A stretch of 64,000 bases of DNA from Candidatus Puniceispirillum sp. (GTDB lineage: Bacteria; Pseudomonadota; Alphaproteobacteria; Puniceispirillales; Puniceispirillaceae), in NCBI GenBank assembly GCA_028383305.1, contig JAOEVD010000009.1:1-64000 (forward strand). The letters are read 5' to 3'. The position numbers were made by a program, and so were the translations under genes. The notes under the pieces were generated by a model. That model saw only the letters and a program-made list of their open reading frames with translations, did not search any database and was not told the DNA's origin. Below are positions 1 through 7,904 of the stretch, piece by piece (the stretch's first letter is position 1; every line of letters starts with the position of its first letter).

Positions 1-148
1 AAATAGCGATGGTAAAATCTTTAGGGGCAAGCCATGCTTGAACATATGATTGGCGCGTGCGACGGGTGTAAAAGCGATTGCAAATCCATTAGCCAGCGGG
101 CAATTGAGGTGCTTTAGGCAGCACATAATCATCGGGGAGATACGGCAG

Positions 149-1423
149 TTGAGGAAAAGTGATCCAGTTTCAATCTGGGATATTACCGCAGCTGAAACTG
201 AGCCAAATCAAAATAATGCCGTCGGGGGGAAGGTTGATGTCGCTATTGTTGGTGGTGGGTTTACCGGCCTTTCAACCGCTTTGCATTGTGCCGAAAAAGG
301 CCTTTCATGTCATGTTATCGAAGCTAATCATATTGGGTTTGGCGGGTCAGGACGCAATGTTGGTCTGGTGAACGCTGCGGCTTGGCTACCGCCACAGGAT
401 GTTCTCAAAATACTGGGCGAAGATTATGGCAGCCGGTTCATAAATCGGTTTAGTAGAGCGCCAGAGTATGTATTTTCCCTGATTGAAAAGTACCAGATTC
501 AATGCAACCCTACCCGAACTGGAACGATTCATGCTGCGGATGGGCCAGCCGGGCTTGATGATTTGATTGCGCGCAAGGCAACATGGGATAGGCTTGGTGA
601 GCCGGTTGATTTGTTATCGCGTGATGAGGCAGCATCACATATTGGCAGTACGGCTTTTTCTGGAGCTCTTATTGATCACCGTGCTGGAACTATTAATCCC
701 ATGGCCTATTGCCGTGGTCTTGCCCGGGCGGCGCTTGCGGCTGGTGCTTTGATAAGTTTGGGTACTACCGTGAAAGAATTAAAGCATGAGGCTGGTCTAT
801 GGCAGGTGGTTACAAACAAGGGTGCACTGATGGCACGCCATGTTATTCTAGGAACCAATGCCTATACTGATGAATTATGGCCCGGGTTAAAACATAGTTT
901 TACTATGATTCATTATTTTCAACTTGCCACAAGCCAGATGAGTGATCGGATTAAACATATTTTGCCATATCGGCAGGGGCTATGGGATACCGGAAAAATA
1001 ATGTTAAGCCTTCGACGCGACCATACGGACCGGTTGATTATAGGCTCGATGGGACATTTGATGGGTTCGCATCATGGTGGAGTCTCATACCGATGGGCAC
1101 AAAAACAGCTTGATCGCATTTTTCCTGATCTTGGGCCTGTTGTGTTTGACGAGGCATGGAATGGCCAGATTGCGATGACGCCAGATCACTTGCCTTATAT
1201 ATACAAGCTTGCGGATAACCTCTTCACACCAATTGGCTACAATGGCCGTGGCATTACAACCGGAACGGTTTTTGGTCAGGCGCTTGCTGGACTGTTAACT
1301 GGTGATTGTGCGAGCACATTGCCGATCCCAGTATCGACAATGCGTCGAGTTAGATCTGCGCCAGTGATGTCCCGCTTTTATAAGTTGGCCTTTGCTGCCA
1401 ACCAATGCATCAAAAGTTTCTAA
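149..1423 (+). CDS. FAD-dependent amine/amino-acid oxidase (DAO family)
   Basis: Family role: flavoenzymes of the DAO fold (glycine/sarcosine oxidase, gamma-glutamylputrescine oxidase) oxidise secondary or primary amines. The Rossmann FAD motif VAIVGGGFTGLSTALH lies near the N-terminus and a C-terminal GYNGRGITTGTVFG segment is typical of PuuB-like members. The frame is open from position 50, but I choose TTG at 149 because GGGGAGA ends eight bases upstream and the protein then begins MRKSDPVSIWD, just before the FAD fold, as in relatives. That gives 424 residues. The gene reads toward a CoxG-like gene and lies 0.8 kb from creatinase, whose product sarcosine is a classic DAO-family substrate; this link is inference. 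The exact amine substrate cannot be told. Base composition looks somewhat AT-richer than the genes further right. Confidence 0.8.
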   Translation: MRKSDPVSIWDITAAETEPNQNNAVGGKVDVAIVGGGFTGLSTALHCAEKGLSCHVIEANHIGFGGSGRNVGLVNAAAWLPPQDVLKILGEDYGSRFINRFSRAPEYVFSLIEKYQIQCNPTRTGTIHAADGPAGLDDLIARKATWDRLGEPVDLLSRDEAASHIGSTAFSGALIDHRAGTINPMAYCRGLARAALAAGALISLGTTVKELKHEAGLWQVVTNKGALMARHVILGTNAYTDELWPGLKHSFTMIHYFQLATSQMSDRIKHILPYRQGLWDTGKIMLSLRRDHTDRLIIGSMGHLMGSHHGGVSYRWAQKQLDRIFPDLGPVVFDEAWNGQIAMTPDHLPYIYKLADNLFTPIGYNGRGITTGTVFGQALAGLLTGDCASTLPIPVSTMRRVRSAPVMSRFYKLAFAANQCIKSF

Positions 1424-1560
1424 TAGGCTGACGTTATAGCCAATCTGGATGCGATGAAAACGGTCCTTTAGCTTACTAAGCTTTGCCATCTATGCTGATG
1501 GTGGGCAGCTTGGCGCGGCTGGCACTCGCTAACGTGCAGAAAAATAGTCCAATGGATGCG

Positions 1561-2028
1561 CTAGCTTGTTTGTTCGACCTCAAACTCACCAGTCATAATT
1601 TTTTCAAATTTTTCAAAAAACGCCTTAGACAGTTTTTTGGCCGTGCTGGTAATCAGGCGGCCGCCAAGCTGGGCGATTTTGCCGCCGGTTTCCGCTTTTG
1701 CGCTGTAATGAAGAATGGTGGTCTCGCCATCTTCGGTCAAGGTTACATCAGCGCCGCCCTTGGCAAATCCGGCAAGGCCACCTTCGCCTTCGCCCGATAA
1801 GCTAAAGCCATCAGGTACCTTGGATTGGTCAAGCATGACTGTGCCGTTGAATTTGGCTTTTACAGGCCCGATTTTCAAAGTGACCTTGGCAACAAGCTTG
1901 GTATCGGATTCGCGCTCAAGTGATTCGCATCCCGGAATACAGGCTTTGAGGATTGCGATATCATTCAACGCCGCATAAACCTCGACACGAGGAGCAGGGA
2001 TCGTAATCTCGTCAGCTATTTCCATCAT
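1561..2028 (-). CDS. CoxG-like SRPBCC protein
   Basis: A 155-residue protein of the carbon-monoxide-dehydrogenase subunit G (CoxG) family, a small START/SRPBCC fold. Visible hallmarks are IPAPRVEVYAALND at the start, IPGCESLE at about residues 34-41, an IGPVKAKFNG strand and the GGKIAQLGGRL stretch, ending in the usual helix (KKLSKAFFEKFEK). In CO or xanthine-type molybdenum hydroxylase clusters CoxG helps membrane attachment or maturation, but no molybdenum hydroxylase gene is present here, so its job is unknown. Two adjacent ATG codons (2028 and 2025) follow an AGGGAA Shine-Dalgarno; either may be used. The gene runs in the same direction as creatinase, 239 bases downstream of it. Confidence 0.8.
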   Translation of the reverse strand: MMEIADEITIPAPRVEVYAALNDIAILKACIPGCESLERESDTKLVAKVTLKIGPVKAKFNGTVMLDQSKVPDGFSLSGEGEGGLAGFAKGGADVTLTEDGETTILHYSAKAETGGKIAQLGGRLITSTAKKLSKAFFEKFEKIMTGEFEVEQTS

Positions 2029-2267
2029 ATTTCCCTGGTGATGATAGGTGGTGATAATCGGTGGTGGTGCATATTGACACGCTAAGATATAGGCCGACTA
2101 AATGGTGACTTCAACAAATAAACGGATAAACCACCCCTTGTGGTTAGGTCCTTTAGCAAGCAAGGACAAAGCGGGATGACCGGCACAATCCTGAATATCA
2201 CGTCAAAGGCACCAAACCTGCGGCGGGCAGGTTCAGTGTGAATTTTAACAAACTGGATCAGGAATAT

Positions 2268-3476
2268 CTAGCCAACAATATTGAAATCTGGCCCAAAGGG
2301 ATAGCCGGTAATATTGTCATTACCATCATTATTGATGATCAAAATATCATGCTCGCGATAGCCGCCAGCTCCAGCTTGCCCATGCGGAATGGTTAGCATC
2401 GGTTCCATCGATACAACCATTCCCGGTTCAAGAACCGTATCGACATCCTCACGCAGCTCAAGCCCCGCTTCGCGGCCATAATAATGCGACAGAATGCCAA
2501 AGGAATGACCATAGCCGAAACTGCGATATTGAAGCAGATCACGGTTTTCCAAAAAGGCGTTGATCTTATGCGTTACATCGCTGCAACGCATGCCGGGTTT
2601 TAGCAGGCTGATGCCATATTCATGGGCGGCAATATTCGCTTGCCAGATGCCAAGGCTTGTCGGGTCAACTGAACCTGCAAACATCGTTCGTTCCAGCGCG
2701 GTATAATAGCCCGAAATCATTGGAAAGCTGTTGAGCGACAGAATATCGCCTTTTTGCAATTTCCGGCTCGTGACCGGATTATGCGCGCCATCGGTGTTGA
2801 GCCCAGATTGAAACCAAACCCAGCTATCGCGATATTCGGCATCGGGAAAGGCCTCGGCAATGGCAAGCTCCATCGCGTCACGTCCGGCCATGGCAATATC
2901 AATTTCGCGCTGCCCAAGCTTGACCGCATCACGAATCGCATAGCCGCCAATATCGGCAATGCGCGCCCCTTCGCGGATCAAGGCCAGCTCGGCCGGAGAT
3001 TTATGCATACGCTGCTGCATAATTGCCGTTGATAAGTCGGTCTGGTGTGATGGTGATAGAAACGCCACAAGCTTGTTATGCTGGTCAAGGGTCAGATGAT
3101 CGCCTTCATAGCCAATCGCGCTGTTTTCGCCAGCAACCGATCGAATGGCGCGCCAGAAATTATCGCGTTGCCAGTCGGTATAGGTGATATTGTCACCAAA
3201 GGATCGCCGCCAAGGCTGGCCAGCGTCGATACCTGCGGAAACGGTGACATTGTCAGTGGCGGTTACAACCAACCCATAGGGGCGGCCAAAGGCGCAGTAA
3301 AGAAACCCCGAATAATAGGCGATTGAATGCATCGAGGTAAAAATCGCGGTTTTCACACCAGCAGTGGCCATAATGGCACGCAAACCGGCGAGCCGTGTTT
3401 CATATTCAATTGTAGAAAATTGGGCTGTTGCTTTTTCACCGTTACGCAAGCGGTATGTGTCTGGTCGCAAAGTCAT
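2268..3476 (-). CDS. Creatinase (creatine amidinohydrolase), M24 fold
   Basis: Creatinase hydrolyses creatine to sarcosine and urea (EC 3.5.3.3). It shares the pita-bread fold with methionine and Xaa-Pro aminopeptidases but needs no metal. The 402 residues match creatinase nearly end to end from memory of the Pseudomonas enzyme (403 residues). Shared stretches include YCAFGRPYGLVV, GQPWRRSFG, YTDWQRDNFW, FQSGLNTDGAHNPVT with the catalytic His at residue 232, YYTALERT with Glu262, FGYGHSFG with His324, and SMEPM with Glu358. The start ATG follows a GGAGGG ribosome site. It is transcribed divergently from an amidinotransferase gene. Because amidinotransferase makes guanidinoacetate-type products, the true substrate here might be another guanidino compound; creatine remains the default. 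Confidence 0.9.
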   Translation of the reverse strand: MTLRPDTYRLRNGEKATAQFSTIEYETRLAGLRAIMATAGVKTAIFTSMHSIAYYSGFLYCAFGRPYGLVVTATDNVTVSAGIDAGQPWRRSFGDNITYTDWQRDNFWRAIRSVAGENSAIGYEGDHLTLDQHNKLVAFLSPSHQTDLSTAIMQQRMHKSPAELALIREGARIADIGGYAIRDAVKLGQREIDIAMAGRDAMELAIAEAFPDAEYRDSWVWFQSGLNTDGAHNPVTSRKLQKGDILSLNSFPMISGYYTALERTMFAGSVDPTSLGIWQANIAAHEYGISLLKPGMRCSDVTHKINAFLENRDLLQYRSFGYGHSFGILSHYYGREAGLELREDVDTVLEPGMVVSMEPMLTIPHGQAGAGGYREHDILIINNDGNDNITGYPFGPDFNIVG

Positions 3477-3786
3477 TTAGACCCTCCATTGACTAGTTCA
3501 AAAGAAGGTCCCGGCGTTCAGGACTTTTTCAAAAAAGGCGCAACCGTGAAAGCGCATACGGTTGGAGCGACGCCATCGCTCATGCCTGTTCCAAAATTGT
3601 ATTACGCGTGATCACAAAAGAGGCAAGTGTTTTTTTCGATTGCGCATTTTACGGTGATCACTGGCCGGATATAGTGCCGCTGATTGACCTCGATAATATA
3701 TTGTTTTGGACAGCGCAAAATTGTTGTATCAACGCTGATGATTTTGTGAAATTGCACCGCTGCAATGCGCTGTGTGGGAGAAAGAT
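3477..3786. promoter_or_regulatory. Divergent intergenic region, creatinase / amidinotransferase
   Basis: These 310 bases separate the starts of creatinase (left) and amidinotransferase (right), so they must hold promoters for both. The sequence shows two copies of the palindromic hexamer TGATCA (around 3609 and 3654) and a GGGAGAAAG ribosome site just before 3787. I found no convincing -35/-10 pair and no remnant gene. A shared regulator of the two genes is possible but not shown. Confidence 0.35.
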
Positions 3787-4899
3787 ATGTCAACAATCGT
3801 GAATAGCTGGAATGAATGGGATCCTTTAAAACATGTGATTGTCGGGCGCGCCGATGATTGTCATATCCCGCCTGAAGAGCCAGCTTTGGACGCGAAGGTT
3901 CCCGAAGATAGTGACATGCGTGGGCAATGGGGTCGCCGCCCGCAAGACAGCATTGATCGTGCCAATGAATTGCTCGATAATTTTGCCACCATGCTGGCAT
4001 CACGCGGTATTAAGGTTGATCGCCCAACGCCGATTGATTTTTCGCTTCCTGCCATCACACCTGATTTCCAGACTGAAAGCCAGTTTGGCTGTATGCCGCC
4101 GCGCGATGTTTTATTGACCGTTGGTAGTGAAATTCTCGAAGCGACCATGTCTTATCGTTGTCGCTGGTTTGAATATCTTTGTTATCGTCCCTTGATGCAG
4201 AAATATTGGAATGAAGATCCAAATTTCCGCCATGAGGCCGCACCAAAACCACGTTTGACCGATGCTGATTATCATCCCGATTATTTGTCGGAAAAAATTG
4301 GTGTTGAAAAGCGGTTACAATGGGCGGCTGAAAAATTCTTTGTAACGACCGAAGAAGAACCATTATTTGATGCGGCCGATGTTTTGCGTTTTGGCAAAGA
4401 CCTTGTCGTTCAGCATGGATTTACCACCAATCTGAAAGGCATTGAATGGATCCGGCGGCATTTTCCAGATCACCGTGTTCATGCGGTCAATTTCCCCGGC
4501 GATCCTTATCCGATCCATATTGACGCAACATTCACCCCGCTTCGCCCGGGTTTGATTCTGAATAACCCGCAACGCCGCCTGCCCGAAGAACAGCGCCGTA
4601 TGTTCAATGACAATGGCTGGGAAATTGTTGATGCAGCTCAGCCAGCGCATAACGCGCCGCCAGCCCTTTGTTATTCGTCGGTTTGGCTTAGCATGAATGT
4701 TCTGGTTCTTGATCCAAAGACGGTTTGTGTTGAAAAGTCAGAAGTCTATCAAGCCGAACAGATGGACAAGCTTGGCATGAATGTTATCGAGGTCGAATTG
4801 CGTGACGCTTATGCCTTTGGTGGCGGGTTGCATTGCTGTACGGCTGATGTTTATCGTGAAGGTGGTCTTGAGGATTATTTTCCGAAACTGGCCGGTTAG
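3787..4899 (+). CDS. Arginine amidinotransferase (glycine amidinotransferase family)
   Basis: Transfers the amidino group of arginine to an amine acceptor, releasing ornithine; the glycine enzyme makes guanidinoacetate. The 370-residue product resembles human GATM and the cyanobacterial CyrA/SxtG enzymes throughout: NSWNEWDPL at the N-terminus, PPRDVLLTVG, EATMSYRCRWFEY, FDAADVLRFG (catalytic Asp about 198), IHIDATF (catalytic His244) and GGGLHCCTADV (catalytic Cys350), ending EDYFPKL as in CyrA. ATG at 3787 is chosen over an upstream codon at 3772 because of the GGGAGAAAG site. At the positions of human Asn300 and Met302, which shape acceptor choice, this protein has Tyr241 and Ile243, so glycine may not be the acceptor. 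A DegT aminotransferase follows 59 bases downstream and creatinase lies opposite. Confidence 0.88.
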   Translation: MSTIVNSWNEWDPLKHVIVGRADDCHIPPEEPALDAKVPEDSDMRGQWGRRPQDSIDRANELLDNFATMLASRGIKVDRPTPIDFSLPAITPDFQTESQFGCMPPRDVLLTVGSEILEATMSYRCRWFEYLCYRPLMQKYWNEDPNFRHEAAPKPRLTDADYHPDYLSEKIGVEKRLQWAAEKFFVTTEEEPLFDAADVLRFGKDLVVQHGFTTNLKGIEWIRRHFPDHRVHAVNFPGDPYPIHIDATFTPLRPGLILNNPQRRLPEEQRRMFNDNGWEIVDAAQPAHNAPPALCYSSVWLSMNVLVLDPKTVCVEKSEVYQAEQMDKLGMNVIEVELRDAYAFGGGLHCCTADVYREGGLEDYFPKLAG

Positions 4900-4958
4900 G
4901 CGCTGCCAACCAATCAATAGATTAGCAAGTGAGCGCCCCTAGGCGGAGGTATCAAGCA

Positions 4959-6161
4959 ATGACAAAGCCGGTTTTCAGCAAACCATTCACACAGCAAGAA
5001 GCGATTCCCGAGGCAGGCATCGCGCGGGCTGTTGAAATCATGAAAACAGGAAGGCTTCATCGCTATAATCTATTGCCTGATGAAGCTGGCGAAGCCGCCG
5101 CTTTGGAAATGGAATATGCAAAATGGCAGGGGGCGGATTATTGCATCGCCTGTACATCAGGCGGCTATGCCATCCAATTGGGGTTGCGCGTTTGCGGCGT
5201 TAAGCCTGGCGATAAAGTGCTTGCTAATGCCTATACATTGGCGCCGGTACCAGGAGCCATTCACAATGTTGGCGGTGTTCCGGTTCTGGTTGAAATTGAT
5301 GAATCCTATCATATTGATTGCGACGATCTCGATGCCAAGGCGGCGGCAAGTGGGGCAAAATATTTGCTGCTATCTTATATGCGGGGTCATATTCCCAACA
5401 TGGACAAGCTGCTGGCGGTTTGTGCCAAATATGATCTCTGCCTGATCGAGGATTGCGCCCATACGATGGGGGCAAAATGGCGCGGTGTCCGGTCGGGGAA
5501 TTTCGGCAAGGTGGCCGCCTTTTCGACGCAGACTTATAAACATATGAATTCAGGCGAAGGTGGGTTTTTGACTACCAATGATGCCGAGCTTGCGGCGCGC
5601 GCTGTGGTCTCCTCCGGCTCATACATGCTTTATGGACGGCATGGCGCCATTCCGGCTGAAGATGTGTTTCAAAAAGTGCGGCTTCATGCGCCAAATTATT
5701 CAGGCCGGATGGATCATATGCGCGCTGCGATTTTACGGTCGCAATTGCCAGTTCTTGAAGGCAATCTGGAACGCTGGAATCAGCTTTATGACCGGCTTCA
5801 TGCAGCTTTTTCATCCATGGTAGGGGTAGTTATTCCAGCGCGCAAACAAGAAGAGTTCTATGTTGGCTCGTCAATCCAGTTTCGGGCTGAGGGGCTTGCC
5901 ACCAAGGCTGTTCCGCAATTTGTTGCGGCCTGCGCAAAACGCCGGGTTGAACTGAAATGGTTTGGTGATGAAGAACCAAAGGCCTTTACCAGCCGCTATG
6001 ACAGCTGGCGTTATATTGACGATATTCCGGTTCTGCCAACAACCTTGCGTGTTCTGGAAAAAACCCTCGATATGCGGGTGCCGCTTACCTTTACCATTGA
6101 TGATTGCGATATGATCGCCAGCATCATTGAAGATGAAATTCAGGCTTTTTTACCAGCCTAA
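4959..6161 (+). CDS. DegT/DnrJ/EryC1/StrS-type PLP aminotransferase
   Basis: Family role: fold-type I PLP enzymes that aminate keto-sugars or keto-cyclitols, usually with glutamate or glutamine as donor. The 400 residues show the cofactor Asp165 in LIEDCAHTMGA and the Schiff-base Lys194 in FSTQTYKHMNSGEGG, followed by the SGRMDHMRAAILRSQL helix that is usual in this family. ATG at 4959 is preferred over GTG at 4929 because GGCGGAGG sits eight bases upstream. It probably forms an operon with the amidinotransferase. The same pairing of a StrS-type aminotransferase and an amidinotransferase occurs in streptomycin biosynthesis, which suggests making a guanidino-substituted amine. No other sugar or cyclitol genes are nearby, so the substrate is unknown. 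Confidence 0.85.
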   Translation: MTKPVFSKPFTQQEAIPEAGIARAVEIMKTGRLHRYNLLPDEAGEAAALEMEYAKWQGADYCIACTSGGYAIQLGLRVCGVKPGDKVLANAYTLAPVPGAIHNVGGVPVLVEIDESYHIDCDDLDAKAAASGAKYLLLSYMRGHIPNMDKLLAVCAKYDLCLIEDCAHTMGAKWRGVRSGNFGKVAAFSTQTYKHMNSGEGGFLTTNDAELAARAVVSSGSYMLYGRHGAIPAEDVFQKVRLHAPNYSGRMDHMRAAILRSQLPVLEGNLERWNQLYDRLHAAFSSMVGVVIPARKQEEFYVGSSIQFRAEGLATKAVPQFVAACAKRRVELKWFGDEEPKAFTSRYDSWRYIDDIPVLPTTLRVLEKTLDMRVPLTFTIDDCDMIASIIEDEIQAFLPA

Positions 6162-6178
6162 TCATTTAGTGAAAATGA

Positions 6179-6202
6179 GGGCTGCAACCATCGTCGCAGC
6201 CC
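6179..6202. terminator. Hairpin between convergent genes
   Basis: GGGCTGC and GCAGCCC form perfect 7-bp arms around a 10-base loop, midway between the stop codons of the aminotransferase (ending 6161) and metY (ending 6229). The position suits a shared bidirectional terminator, although no long T-run follows on either side. Confidence 0.5.
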
Positions 6203-6228
6203 ATATTCTGGCAGGGAACCATCAATGG

Positions 6229-7536
6229 TCAGGCATTTGCTGCGGCCAATGCCTGTTCGATATCGGCAATGATATCGTCAAAATGTTCAATACCAACAGC
6301 AAGTCGAACATAGCCCGGGGTCACGCCGGTCTTTAGCTGGTCTTCGGCAGATAATTGGGAATGCGTTGTTGACGCTGGGTGAATTGCCAAACTGCGGGCA
6401 TCGCCAATATTGGCAACATGATAAATCATTTTCAGACTATCAATGAATTTCCGGCCAGCCGCTTCGCCACCTTTCAATTCAATGCCGACAATTGGCCCAT
6501 AGCCACGGGTCATATATTTATCAGCCTTTGCCTTTTGCGCACCGCCAAACAGGCTTGGGTAAATAACCGCCTCAATGGCGTCATGCTTGACCAGATGCTC
6601 GGCAACGCGGCGTGCATTATCCTGATGTACGCGAAACCGCAATGGCAAGGTTTCCAGACCTTGGATCAGCTGGAAAGAATTGGTTGGCGAAATCGCCGCG
6701 CCTAGATCACGCAACAGCACGACACGCGCCCGAATGGCATAGGCAATGGGCGCTCCAAGCGCTTCGGGGACAAGACTTCCCCATACCGCGCCGTGATAGC
6801 TTGGGTCGGGGGTGTTGAATAGGGGGTGCCTGTCCGGATTTTTGGTCCAGTCGAATTGCCCGCTATCAATGATGATGCCGCCAATCGATGTGCCATGACC
6901 ACCAATATATTTGGTTAGCGAATGAACCACGATGCTGGCGCCATGATCGATTGGCCGACAGGTAATTGGCGCGGCTGTATTATCGACAATCAGCGGGATA
7001 TCAAGGTTCTTGCCAATTGCGGCAACTTCGGCAATCGGGAAAATATTCAATTTTGGATTGGGCAGCGTTTCGGCAAAATAGGCGCGGGTTTTGTCGTCGG
7101 TTAAATCGCGAAAGCTTTCCGGATTATCAGCATCGGCAAAGCGCACCTCGATGCCAAGCTGTTTAAAGGTATTGGCAAACAGATTCCATGTGCCGCCATA
7201 AAGATGTGGCGATGACACAATATTGTCGCCAGCGCTGCATAGATTTTGCAGGCTAAGCGCAACAGCGGCTGACCCTGATGCAACCGCAAGCGCCACCATG
7301 CCACCCTCAAGCGCGGCAACACGTTCTTCAAGAACCGCATTGGTGGGGTTCATGATGCGGGTATAGATATTGCCCAATTCACGAAGGCCAAACAAATTGC
7401 CAGCATGTTCGGTGTTGTCAAACTGATAGCTTGTCGTTTGATAAATGGGAACAGCAACAGCATTTGTTGCGCTGTCGCTTCGGTAATTGCCTGCATGTAA
7501 TACAAGCGTTTCGGGATGAAGAGAGGTCGTTGACAT
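6229..7536 (-). CDS. metY: O-acetylhomoserine sulfhydrylase
   Basis: Makes homocysteine from O-acetylhomoserine and sulfide (or methionine directly from methanethiol in some members), a cytoplasmic PLP enzyme of the Cys/Met metabolism family. The 435-residue length is typical of MetY rather than the shorter cystathionine enzymes. It opens with HPETLVLHAG, has YTRIMNPT, the cofactor Asp185 (IVDNTAA), and the Schiff-base Lys209 in VHSLTKYIGGHG, then the insertion with PSYHGAV that marks sulfhydrylases. The gene points away from the tartrate dehydrogenase gene and shares a 368-base control region with it. Functionally it connects to the methanethiol oxidase (which releases sulfide) and metF/metR at 32.9-37.1 kb. 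Confidence 0.92.
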   Translation of the reverse strand: MSTTSLHPETLVLHAGNYRSDSATNAVAVPIYQTTSYQFDNTEHAGNLFGLRELGNIYTRIMNPTNAVLEERVAALEGGMVALAVASGSAAVALSLQNLCSAGDNIVSSPHLYGGTWNLFANTFKQLGIEVRFADADNPESFRDLTDDKTRAYFAETLPNPKLNIFPIAEVAAIGKNLDIPLIVDNTAAPITCRPIDHGASIVVHSLTKYIGGHGTSIGGIIIDSGQFDWTKNPDRHPLFNTPDPSYHGAVWGSLVPEALGAPIAYAIRARVVLLRDLGAAISPTNSFQLIQGLETLPLRFRVHQDNARRVAEHLVKHDAIEAVIYPSLFGGAQKAKADKYMTRGYGPIVGIELKGGEAAGRKFIDSLKMIYHVANIGDARSLAIHPASTTHSQLSAEDQLKTGVTPGYVRLAVGIEHFDDIIADIEQALAAANA

Positions 7537-7904
7537 AATTTTTGCCTTTTTGAAAACAGAATGAAAAAATTAAATTATAGAAAAATATTGCATTAACTAG
7601 AGTCAAATTAGCGAATGTTAAAATTAATTTTTAAAAACTGTCAAAACAGGTATGGGTTTCTAACCCCACGACAAAATCGAGTAATTTATTGCGCAATGTC
7701 GGTTAGACATTGACTGGCAAGGCGTCTTAAAGCCTGTGTCGGCGGTGTTTTTTCACGGCTGGCGGCTAGGTCATGGATTTTTTTACTGATTGGCCTGTGG
7801 TGACATGTTAAATAATGAATATAGAGCGTCACATGCGCTTTGACATTTAATGCCGCGCCGGTCTGCCGTTGGCAATTTACCAAGATTTTAAATGGGGGAT
7901 TTGA
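7537..7904. promoter_or_regulatory. Divergent control region of metY and tartrate dehydrogenase
   Basis: A 368-base AT-rich spacer. On the minus strand TTGACA (7644-7639) and TAACAT (7620-7615) with an 18-base spacer form a plausible sigma-70 promoter for metY, giving a leader of about 70 bases. A perfect dyad CAATGTC-GGTTA-GACATTG lies at 7694-7712 and contains a LysR-type T-N11-A core, about 190 bases before the dehydrogenase. I looked for SAM-II/SAM-V riboswitch sequence in the metY leader and did not recognise it. Confidence 0.45.

Noticed and set aside
2029-2267. Possible gene remnant (frame with EYHVKGTKPAAGRFSVNFNK-like text)
   Set aside because: The short stretch looks protein-like but I cannot match it to any family, and stop codons surround it.
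2268-3476. DddP (DMSP lyase) as identity of the M24 protein
   Set aside because: DddP shares the fold, but the sequence matches creatinase nearly end to end, including the DGAHNPVT and GYGHSFG motifs and length.
7537-7690. SAM riboswitch in the metY leader
   Set aside because: I compared the leader with the SAM-II core from memory and did not find the conserved GCUAAAAAGG end or the pseudoknot segments. A covariance-model search would decide.
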